Origin: Veillonella sp.
Lineage (GTDB): Bacteria; Bacillota; Negativicutes; Veillonellales; Veillonellaceae
Direction of reading: 5' to 3'
Length of the DNA: 6,878 nt
Assembly (NCBI RefSeq): GCF_015058545.1
Contig: NZ_SVCB01000116.1
Span: 1-6,878, forward strand
In this document: positions 1 to 5,096 of the stretch, piece after piece
Position numbering within the stretch: position 1 is the stretch's first letter
Layout: every line of letters starts with the position of its first letter
Position numbers and translations under genes: made by a program
Notes under the pieces: model-generated
Told to the model about the DNA's origin: nothing
Databases searched by the model: none
The model's input: only the letters and a program-made list of their open reading frames with translations

Positions 1-637
1 AAATGTAGTTATTCATCCTGAATTGGGGCATGAAGCGGCTGAGTGGTTGACCAAAACACTCGGCATGTCTTATATTGAACCGGTTTTACCCTATGGCTTA
101 GAAGGGACGCTTGCTTGGATTCATGAGATTTTAGCTGCTTTAATGCCTGATGAGGTATCGGCTGATAAGTTAGCACTTATAGAATCACTTATCCAGAGTG
201 AAAAAGCACGTCAATTTGAACGAACTAAAGATATTCAACGTTTATGCGGCGAACCGTGGTTTGACACTGTTATTCTTTCGGCTCCAAGTTCTGTGGTGCA
301 AGGTATGGAGCGGGCATTTAATAATGAATGGCTTGATGCAGGTCAGTTTACCTATGTCATTCATAATGACAGTAAAAATAAACCGGATTATTACGCCTAT
401 GTGCAAGGCCACGATTGGCAGGCCGCTTTGCAAACAGGCGAGAATCGTTTATTATTAGGAAGTGACCAAGAACGGCGCCTGTGTATAACTGATAGAAATG
501 TAGTTTACCAGACAATTAGTAATCCGGAGCCGCCCGAGGTTGTGCTTAGCGAACGGCCGTTTATGGGTATTAATGGACATCGTAATATGCAGGCAATTAT
601 CTGGAATTTATATATTCAAAGTCTGGAAAATAGTTAA
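1..637 (+). CDS. Nitrogenase component 1-like oxidoreductase, C-terminal part (5'-truncated by window edge)
   Basis: The frame is open from the first bases (codons from position 2, reading NVVIHPELGHEAAEWL) to TAA at 635-637, so the true start lies upstream; the first TTG in frame at 23 has no ribosome binding site and is not a start. About 211 residues are visible. The segment with LGMSYIEPVLPYGLEGT, then a long acidic/basic helix, then FDTVILSAPSSVVQGMERAF, and a final PFMGINGHRN block resemble the Rossmann-like subdomains of the nitrogenase component 1 family (NifD/NifK/NifE/NifN and the wider non-nitrogen-fixing relatives). This is recognised by pattern only. In that family the protein binds metal clusters and accepts electrons from a NifH-like partner; no such partner is in view. 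Cluster-binding cysteines would mostly lie in the missing part. The gene could be one of the many uncharacterised homologues rather than a true nitrogenase gene. Confidence 0.5.
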   Translation, partial: NVVIHPELGHEAAEWLTKTLGMSYIEPVLPYGLEGTLAWIHEILAALMPDEVSADKLALIESLIQSEKARQFERTKDIQRLCGEPWFDTVILSAPSSVVQGMERAFNNEWLDAGQFTYVIHNDSKNKPDYYAYVQGHDWQAALQTGENRLLLGSDQERRLCITDRNVVYQTISNPEPPEVVLSERPFMGINGHRNMQAIIWNLYIQSLENS

Positions 638-721
638 GGGTATATGTTCATAGTTTAGAGCATAGCTAAGACTATATAACCAGAATTTAGAACATAGTTA
701 AGGAATTAAAAAACGGGAAAG
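626..721 (+). repeat. Three degenerate copies of a 32-bp direct tandem repeat
   Basis: The motif GAAAATAGTTAAGG (626-639) returns as GAGCATAGCTAAGA (658-671) and GAACATAGTTAAGG (690-703), each time exactly 32 bp further on. Copies 1 and 2 also match over much of the rest of the unit, for example TTTA at the end of each (654-657 and 686-689). The first copy covers the stop codon of the upstream gene and the third fades out before the ribosome binding site of the MerR-like gene. It looks like an old local duplication of the gene end; no function is evident. Confidence 0.6.
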
Positions 722-734
722 GAGTAAGGCTGTC

Positions 735-1781
735 ATGGCTACAGAGATTGAGGCAAAAACAAACGCATCAAACACAAATGTGTCAAACACAAATGCTTCA
801 AGCACAAAAGTGTCAAACACAAATGCCTTCGATACGGATATAAAGCATACTGATATAAATATTGTCGGTGAGCATGGGATGGATACGCCGTTTATTGTGA
901 ATAGTGACGCTGATTCTGAAAAAAATATAAACGAAGCAATTGTCATGGATGAATCGATACATGAAAATCTCCTCAGTATCAGTGACATGGCCAAACTCCA
1001 CGGTTTAACTAGGCCGACACTTTTGTATTATGATTCTATCGGGCTTTTTTCACCGGTTTTTACGGCATCCAATGGTTATCGCTATTATAGCCGTGTGCAG
1101 ATTCCGCTCCTTCGTGAAATTTGCTTTTTAAAAGCCTTAGGTATTAGTTTGAAAGAGATTCAGGGGCATTTAAATAATCGAACGCCGGAAGCAGAATTGG
1201 AGTTATTGGCCGAACAGGAATTAAAGATTCAGAAAGAGATGCAAGAGTTAGGGCGTAAGCGTTTAGCTTTGCAGCAGCGACTCTATATGTATAAGGAAGC
1301 GGTCAATGCAGTGGCAAGACCTCAGGAAGAACCATTTTTGCGACATTATAAAGAGCGAACCATTATATTTAAAACGTTTTTAGAAAACGATTCGGGCGAG
1401 GTGGATCGTCAAAATATCCATTTAACGTCCATGGAGCTTTGGCGTGATTTATATAATCATGAGTTTTTGCCGGCCTATAGCTATGGGTTTTTGATTAAAG
1501 AAGAATCTCTTAAAACCGATAATATGCTTAAAGACGGGGGCTGTTATATTCGTGTTCCTGTAGGGAATTTCGAATTTGAATCAACGGTCTTGAATTTGCC
1601 GGAAGGCGACTATATTTGCTGTTATAAACGAGGGCGACCTACTGATTTAACTATTTTAAAAAAGCTCTTGGCTTGGATTGAGGAAAAGGGGTATACCGTT
1701 TGCGGTGATGTGGTGGATTCCTGTTTCTTGGATACGACCTTTGACGAAGTTCTTCATGACGAAATTTTTACAATACTTTAG
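735..1781 (+). CDS. MerR-family transcriptional regulator with GyrI/BmrR-like effector domain and N-terminal extension
   Basis: Protein of 348 residues. Residues 80-147 form a MerR-type winged helix: LLSISDMAKLHGLTRPTLLY, then YDSIGLFSP, NGYRYYS and LKALGISLKEIQ. Residues 151-192 are a charged dimerisation coiled coil. Residues 200-348 resemble the GyrI-like effector-binding domain of BmrR/Mta-type regulators (LPEGDYICCYKRG, LLAWIEEKGY). Such proteins sense hydrophobic or cationic compounds and activate promoters with long spacers by untwisting them. The start at 735 has GGGAAAGGAG at 715-724. ATG codons at 879 and 945 would give proteins closer to family length but lack an equally good site. 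Unusual: about 79 residues of Ser/Thr/Asn/Asp-rich sequence precede the DNA-binding domain, including a pentapeptide repeat (residues 11-35). No drug transporter is adjacent; the nearest MerR-type promoter is 180 bp downstream of the stop. No clear promoter is seen in the 97-bp gap upstream, so read-through from the preceding gene is possible. Confidence 0.88.
   Translation: MATEIEAKTNASNTNVSNTNASSTKVSNTNAFDTDIKHTDINIVGEHGMDTPFIVNSDADSEKNINEAIVMDESIHENLLSISDMAKLHGLTRPTLLYYDSIGLFSPVFTASNGYRYYSRVQIPLLREICFLKALGISLKEIQGHLNNRTPEAELELLAEQELKIQKEMQELGRKRLALQQRLYMYKEAVNAVARPQEEPFLRHYKERTIIFKTFLENDSGEVDRQNIHLTSMELWRDLYNHEFLPAYSYGFLIKEESLKTDNMLKDGGCYIRVPVGNFEFESTVLNLPEGDYICCYKRGRPTDLTILKKLLAWIEEKGYTVCGDVVDSCFLDTTFDEVLHDEIFTIL
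765..839 (+). repeat. 15-bp in-frame tandem repeat in the 5' end of the MerR-like gene
   Basis: Units at 765-779, 780-794, 795-809 and 810-824 share the core TCAAACACAAAT or a close variant. A diverged unit occupies 825-839, and 750-764 may be another decayed one. They encode ASNTN, VSNTN, ASSTK, VSNTN and AFDTD. The unit is a multiple of three, so copy-number change would alter protein length without breaking the frame. Confidence 0.8.
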
Positions 1782-1961
1782 ATTCCGGTAGTCAAAAAGT
1801 AACGATTTTTCATTGCTTGCGTAGTGTATGAGTGTTGATGTTGTCTTGATTTTATATTTTTGTATTGCTATCAGTGCACATTTATACTAAATATTTAAAA
1901 TAGTGATAAGATACTATAGAAAATATCATATAAACTTCATCTAATATTTAGGGAAAATCTA

Positions 1962-1992
1962 TTGACTATAAAGTTACTTTATAGTTTAGAAT
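1962..1992 (+). promoter_or_regulatory. MerR-type promoter: 19-bp spacer with a perfect dyad operator
   Basis: The -35 box TTGACT (1962-1967) and -10 box TAGAAT (1987-1992) are separated by 19 bp. The dyad arms ACTATAAAG (1965-1973) and CTTTATAGT (1977-1985) are perfect inverted repeats around TTA and lie almost wholly in the spacer. An overlong spacer of 19-20 bp filled by an operator dyad is the hallmark of promoters activated by MerR-family proteins. The MerR-like gene just upstream is the obvious candidate activator, though direct binding is an inference. Transcription would start near 1999 and run into the tiny ORF at 2053. An AT-rich stretch of about 180 bp between the MerR-like gene and this promoter holds no gene or convincing terminator. 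Confidence 0.78.
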
Positions 1993-2052
1993 AGCGTCTA
2001 TAGAAAAAGTAGTCCCTATGGTAGGACAGTAGTTGAGATGGAGGGATGCAGT

Positions 2053-2112
2053 ATGATGGCAATTTTAATTTTGATTAATAAAGCAATCGAAGATTGGCTC
2101 AAAACTTTCTAA
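2053..2112 (+). CDS. Putative 19-residue peptide under the MerR-type promoter
   Basis: Reads MMAILILINKAIEDWLKTF and stops at TAA 2110-2112. Support is contextual: GGAGGG at 2040-2045 lies 7 bases before the ATG, the MerR-type promoter starts transcripts about 54 bases upstream, and an intrinsic terminator ends the transcript at about 2216. The N-terminal half is hydrophobic (AILILI) and the C-terminal half is mixed-charge with a Trp, so it could form a short amphipathic, membrane-seeking helix. It is too short for family assignment. Candidates are a small membrane peptide, a modulator of a membrane protein, a secreted or toxic peptide, or a leader peptide. It overlaps the next small ORF by one base (TAATG). 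Alternatively the two are one gene of about 44 codons split by a -1 frameshift. Confidence 0.6.
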   Translation: MMAILILINKAIEDWLKTF

Positions 2113-2186
2113 TGGGAACAAACAGAATGATGACAAAGCAACTAAACAATCGTTACTTTGTAAAAGTGACAGAGAAAGCATCGTAG
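2112..2186 (+). CDS. Putative 24-residue basic peptide, overlapping the upstream small ORF
   Basis: The ATG at 2112 overlaps the TAA of the first small ORF (TAATG), an arrangement typical of translational coupling. An in-frame ATG ATG at 2127-2132, 8 bases after GGGA, is an alternative start giving MMTKQLNNRYFVKVTEKAS (19 residues). The product is strongly basic (Lys/Arg rich) and hydrophilic, unlike the first peptide. Its TAG at 2184-2186 lies inside the 5' arm of the terminator hairpin. Nothing similar is recognised. It may be a genuine second peptide, the second half of a frameshifted single gene, or chance open frame in a regulatory RNA. Confidence 0.4.
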   Translation: MGTNRMMTKQLNNRYFVKVTEKAS

Positions 2187-2216
2187 TTATTTTAAAAATA
2201 ACTGTGGTGCTTTTTT
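2175..2216 (+). terminator. Intrinsic terminator of the small-peptide transcript
   Basis: AAAGCATCGTAGTTATT (2175-2191) pairs with AATAACTGTGGTGCTTT through 2213, a stem of about 17 bp with three G-U wobbles and a short TTAAA loop, followed by TTTTTT (2211-2216). The wobbles make the hairpin better on the plus-strand transcript than on its complement. It separates the small-peptide unit from the csoR promoter. Confidence 0.9.
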
Positions 2217-2286
2217 GTTTACCTATAACTGACAGTAAGTTAACTATGATTATATTTTATTTGAAATATGAATCAGAGTTATTTTA

Positions 2287-2315
2287 TTGACAATACATGT
2301 GTTCGCGGTTATTAT
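2287..2315 (+). promoter_or_regulatory. Promoter of the csoR-like gene
   Basis: TTGACA (2287-2292) and TATTAT (2310-2315) are spaced by 17 bp, close to sigma-70/sigma-A consensus. The start of transcription near 2322 places the longer in-frame ATG at 2297 inside the promoter, which supports translation from 2348. No copy of the CsoR-type operator seen at the ATPase promoter occurs here. Confidence 0.75.
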
Positions 2316-2347
2316 TAAATAAAGATAAAAAAGATGGAGGACACCTA

Positions 2348-2623
2348 ATGAAACAGTGTATGGATGCGGACAATTTACATCGCCGCCTCAAGAAAATTAT
2401 CGGGCAAGTGCAGGCGATAGACAGAATGGTAGACGAAGACGTACCATGTGAGGATATTTTATCCCAAATTAATGCTGCAAAATCTGCTTTAAATCGTTGT
2501 GGGCAGGTTATACTGGAAGGCCATATTCGTCACTGTGTACGCGATGGGTTAGAGCACGGCGATGTGGATAAAACCCTTGATAAATTCACTAAAGCAGTAG
2601 AACGTTTTGCCAATATGCAGTAG
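2348..2623 (+). CDS. csoR: CsoR-family (DUF156) metal-sensing transcriptional repressor
   Basis: Protein of 91 residues, the usual CsoR length, all-helical. Core: LHRRLKKIIGQVQAIDRMV, then PCEDILSQINAAKSAL and GHIRHCV. Cys34, His59 and Cys63 match the C-H-C metal ligands of Cu(I)-sensing CsoR in both order and spacing (25 residues, then H-x3-C); the nickel sensor InrS has a similar set. The persulfide sensor CstR lacks the His. Extra Cys occur at 4 and 51. CsoR tetramers bind GC-centred operators in the apo form and leave on metal binding. The start at 2348 has GGAGG at 2336-2340, 7 bases away. The gene has its own promoter and terminator and lies just before the ATPase gene, whose promoter holds two matching operators. 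It is therefore likely expressed separately and represses the ATPase gene. Confidence 0.9.
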   Translation: MKQCMDADNLHRRLKKIIGQVQAIDRMVDEDVPCEDILSQINAAKSALNRCGQVILEGHIRHCVRDGLEHGDVDKTLDKFTKAVERFANMQ

Positions 2624-2695
2624 CAGTAACATGTAGATATGAGGCGATTGATTCGTCGGTGTATGTTTACGAATAAAATTGAATAGTAAGTCATT

Positions 2696-2723
2696 AAGGC
2701 GAAGATTTTTCTTCGCCTTTTTT
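2696..2723 (+). terminator. Intrinsic terminator after csoR
   Basis: AAGGCGAAGA (2696-2705) pairs perfectly with TCTTCGCCTT (2710-2719) around a TTTT loop, and a T run extends through 2723. It lies 10 bases before the -35 box of the ATPase promoter, so csoR and the ATPase are separate transcription units. Confidence 0.93.
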
Positions 2724-2732
2724 ATTTTCTTG

Positions 2733-2761
2733 TTGACAACCTATACCCCTATAGGTATAAT
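2733..2761 (+). promoter_or_regulatory. Consensus promoter of the metal ATPase gene
   Basis: TTGACA (2733-2738) and TATAAT (2756-2761) with a 17-bp spacer form a perfect consensus promoter. The spacer and -10 box are overlapped by a CsoR-type operator, so the promoter is strong when free and easily blocked by a bound repressor. Transcription would start near 2768, giving a leader of about 189 bases. Confidence 0.88.
2742..2759 (+). promoter_or_regulatory. CsoR-type operator 1 (within the promoter)
   Basis: TATACCCCTATAGGTATA: TATACC/GGTATA arms with a C-rich centre, the style of CsoR-family operators. It overlaps the promoter spacer and -10 box. It differs from operator 2 at a single position of 18. 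Confidence 0.78.
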
Positions 2762-2775
2762 GCAAGTGTAATAAC

Positions 2776-2795
2776 TTATACCCCTATGGGTATAA
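2776..2795 (+). promoter_or_regulatory. CsoR-type operator 2 (just downstream of the start of transcription)
   Basis: TTATACCCCTATGGGTATAA: arms TTATACCC/GGGTATAA around CTAT. Its centre lies 35 bp from that of operator 1, so two CsoR tetramers could sit across the promoter and initial transcribed region. Confidence 0.78.
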
Positions 2796-2812
2796 AGGTT
2801 TAAAAATAAACA

Positions 2813-2850
2813 CATATAGATAGACTATTAAGAAAGAGTCTGCCTATGTG
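2813..2850 (+). promoter_or_regulatory. Stem-loop in the ATPase mRNA leader
   Basis: CATATAGATAGACT (2813-2826) pairs with AGTCTGCCTATGTG (2837-2850), 14 positions with one A-C mismatch and two G-U pairs, around a 10-base loop. There is no T run after it, so it is not a terminator. The rest of the leader to 2956 is AT-rich and holds no convincing ORF. A role in mRNA stability or translation control is possible but unproven. Confidence 0.45.
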
Positions 2851-2956
2851 GGTATTATAAGTAATAACATATGAATACTTGCTTATATATTATGATATGT
2901 TCGTTTATATTTCATTATTATCATATTGGTATCATCAGTCAAACAGGAGGTTTATC

Positions 2957-4864
2957 ATGGAAACGGCTATACGAAAGTTGGAAACCAATGTATTTAGCAA
3001 ATTAGAGTATTTATTGGAATTAGGCGGTATTAAAAAAGATATTGCGTTTTTGGTATTATCCGGGTTAGCTGTATTAGCCAGCTTGTTTGATTATCAGCCC
3101 CTACCGTTTGATATTGCTTGGGTGGCGATTATCCTTTGCGGTTTGCCGATTATTATAGAAGCAATTATCGGACTTGTAACCGAGTTTGATATTAAAGCTG
3201 ATGTGTTGGTATCTTTGGCATTAATTGCGGCTGTGGCTACGGGTGAAATTTTTGCGGCTGCCGAAGTGGCGTTTATTATGCAAATTGGTGCATTGCTTGA
3301 AGATATTACGGTAGCTAAAGCAAGAGCCGGTATCGAAAAGCTCGTTAATTTAACACCTCAAGAAGCACGTGTTTTAACAGCTAGTGGGGCTCAATTTGTT
3401 AAAGCTGATGAAGTTCAGGTGGGCGATATTTTGCGCGTGTTACCGGGTGAAACAATTCCGGTGGATGGTGAAATTATCGCCGGTGAAACTTCGATTAACC
3501 AGGCAGTTCTTACCGGTGAATCCTTACCGGTGGATAAAACTGTCGGTGACATGGTGTCCAGTGGTACGGTGAATCAGTTTGGCAGTTTTGATATGCGCGC
3601 CGTAAAGGTTGGCGAAGACAGCTCCATTCAACGTATGATTCGCTTGGTTCAGTCCGCTGATGCAGGCAAAGCGAAGATTGTAGGTCTTGCAGATCGTTGG
3701 GCTACTTGGGTTGTAGTGATTGCTTTGTTATCGGCTATCGGCACTTGGGCCGTGACCGGTGAAATCCTGCGAGCCGTTACTATCCTTGTTGTATTTTGCC
3801 CTTGTGCCTTGGTATTGGCTACGCCAACGGCCATCATGGCAGCTATCGGAAATGCCACTAAACATGGCTTCTTGGTGCGTGAAGGGGATGCGTTGGAACG
3901 GTTAGCTAACGTGAAGACTGTTACGTTTGACAAAACCGGTACGTTAACGTTCGGTATGCCTAAGGTCGTTGCGGTTGAATTGGTTGATTCCCCTGTGGGC
4001 TGTACAAGTGATGCCGTCTATCGTTTGGCAGCCAGCTTGGAAGCGTTATCGGAGCATCCGTTGGGCAAGGCTATTGTTAAGTCTTTTAAAGAAAGTTCTA
4101 AAACGGATATATTGCCTGTTAATGAATTTAAAATGCTGCCGGGTCGTGGTGTTTCCGGTAAAATTGCAAGCCAGTTAATCGTTGCCGGTAATGAACGCAT
4201 GATGGCAGAAGCGGGTATTGAAATTACATCTTCTGTAAAAACAAGCGGCGCTAAATACCTTGATCAAGGCGGCACCATTGTTTATGTGGCGGTTGGTCAA
4301 TACTTGGTAGGTTACTTGGTATTGGCTGATACAGTGCGCAGCGAAAGCCAGGCAGTTATTGATAAACTAAATCGTATCGGTGTTGAGACGGTTCTTTTGA
4401 CCGGCGATAATGAAAGTGCGGCCTACACTATCGGCTCTCAGTTGGGCATCCGCAGTATTCGTGCGAACTGCTTGCCGGAAGATAAGTTAAATTACATTGA
4501 ATCTCATGAAAATCAATCTATTTGCATGATTGGTGATGGTATTAATGATGCACCGGCTCTTAAAAAAGCACAGGTAGGTATTGCTATGGGTGGCGTAGGC
4601 AGTGATATTGCCGTTGATGCGGCCGACATTGCCCTCGTTGATGATGAAATTAAAGAATTGCCTCATCTTATGGCCTTGTCTAAACGCATGATGAGCACCA
4701 TTAAGTGGAATTTGGCCTTTGCCATGATTCTAAACTTTACGGCCATCGTTTTGTCCTTCCCGGGCATTTTGACACCGGTAACGGGTGCGTTGGTACATAA
4801 CGCGGGTTCTGTATTGGTAATTATTAATTCGGCGTTGTTACTTACTTGGCGCAGCAGAGTGTAA
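2957..4864 (+). CDS. Heavy-metal-translocating P1B-type ATPase
   Basis: Protein of 635 residues with about eight membrane helices (roughly 29-45, 52-76, 82-98, 99-118, 248-270, 271-298, 582-602, 604-628). Motifs in order: TGES (186-189, actuator), CPC (281-283, membrane metal site), DKTGTLT (325-331, Asp325 phosphorylated), SEHP (365-368, heavy-metal ATPase nucleotide domain), TGDN (482-485) and GDGINDAP (526-533). It uses ATP to export metal ions across the inner membrane. There is no N-terminal GMxCxxC metal-binding domain. The last helices have Asn593 and HNAGS (614-618) rather than the YN and MxxSS of Cu(I) pumps or the Lys and DxG of typical Zn/Cd pumps, so the substrate is uncertain. 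The start at 2957 has AGGAGG at 2945-2950; an in-frame TTG at 2879 is rejected because it lacks a binding site. It is controlled by two CsoR-type operators and ends at its own terminator. Confidence 0.93.
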   Translation: METAIRKLETNVFSKLEYLLELGGIKKDIAFLVLSGLAVLASLFDYQPLPFDIAWVAIILCGLPIIIEAIIGLVTEFDIKADVLVSLALIAAVATGEIFAAAEVAFIMQIGALLEDITVAKARAGIEKLVNLTPQEARVLTASGAQFVKADEVQVGDILRVLPGETIPVDGEIIAGETSINQAVLTGESLPVDKTVGDMVSSGTVNQFGSFDMRAVKVGEDSSIQRMIRLVQSADAGKAKIVGLADRWATWVVVIALLSAIGTWAVTGEILRAVTILVVFCPCALVLATPTAIMAAIGNATKHGFLVREGDALERLANVKTVTFDKTGTLTFGMPKVVAVELVDSPVGCTSDAVYRLAASLEALSEHPLGKAIVKSFKESSKTDILPVNEFKMLPGRGVSGKIASQLIVAGNERMMAEAGIEITSSVKTSGAKYLDQGGTIVYVAVGQYLVGYLVLADTVRSESQAVIDKLNRIGVETVLLTGDNESAAYTIGSQLGIRSIRANCLPEDKLNYIESHENQSICMIGDGINDAPALKKAQVGIAMGGVGSDIAVDAADIALVDDEIKELPHLMALSKRMMSTIKWNLAFAMILNFTAIVLSFPGILTPVTGALVHNAGSVLVIINSALLLTWRSRV

Positions 4865-4919
4865 ATATATAACAATATTATAGTGGTCTATACGGTCTAT
4901 ATAACCTAATGCGCTGATT

Positions 4920-4951
4920 AAAACCTCCTCATTGTTATGGGGAGGTTTTTT
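4920..4951 (+). terminator. Intrinsic terminator after the ATPase gene
   Basis: AAAACCTCCTC (4920-4930) pairs with GGGGAGGTTTT (4939-4949), one G-U pair, 8-base loop, with T residues through 4951. The 145 bases from here to the next gene hold no clear promoter boxes or ORF with a ribosome binding site. Confidence 0.93.
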
Positions 4952-5096
4952 CACATTTTATGCATAACTTAAATAGGTAATAGTAAAAAGGACTTTTATT
5001 GAGATATGTCGAAATCGATAAGAGGGAAGTTATTATGTTACTTTTTTATTAGCATGATTAGCGATTATCACTGTTTATTAGGGAAAGGGGATTATT

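Noticed and set aside
698..994. Minus-strand ORF of 98 codons with a repeated Phe-Val-Phe-Asp/Glu pattern
   Set aside because: It is the antisense image of the Asn/Thr repeat in the MerR-like gene; no ribosome binding site and no family resemblance.
1888..1897. Palindrome TAAATATTTA and a similar sequence near 1941-1951
   Set aside because: Short A/T-only palindromes are expected by chance in this AT-rich gap, and no promoter boxes are placed around them.
2297..2347. Upstream in-frame ATG extending csoR by 17 residues
   Set aside because: It lies between the -35 and -10 boxes of the predicted promoter and lacks a binding site; the ATG at 2348 has GGAGG 7 bases away and gives the normal family length.
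2879..2956. Upstream in-frame extension of the ATPase from a TTG start
   Set aside because: No ribosome binding site at 2879, while AGGAGG is ideally placed for the ATG at 2957; the extra 26 residues are AT-rich leader read by chance.
2871..3005. 44-codon ORF in the ATPase leader with two Cys residues, considered as a metal-sensing leader peptide
   Set aside because: No Shine-Dalgarno sequence, overlaps the ATPase start, and its composition simply reflects AT-rich leader plus out-of-frame coding sequence.
3649..3933. Minus-strand ORFs inside the ATPase gene (also at 4018-4200 and 4663-4875)
   Set aside because: They are antisense shadows of a clearly functional coding sequence, with no start signals of their own.
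4952..5096. Possible promoter for the secreted-protein gene using TTGAGA at 4999
   Set aside because: No -10 box at a proper distance; other box pairs tried here are equally weak, so no promoter is annotated.
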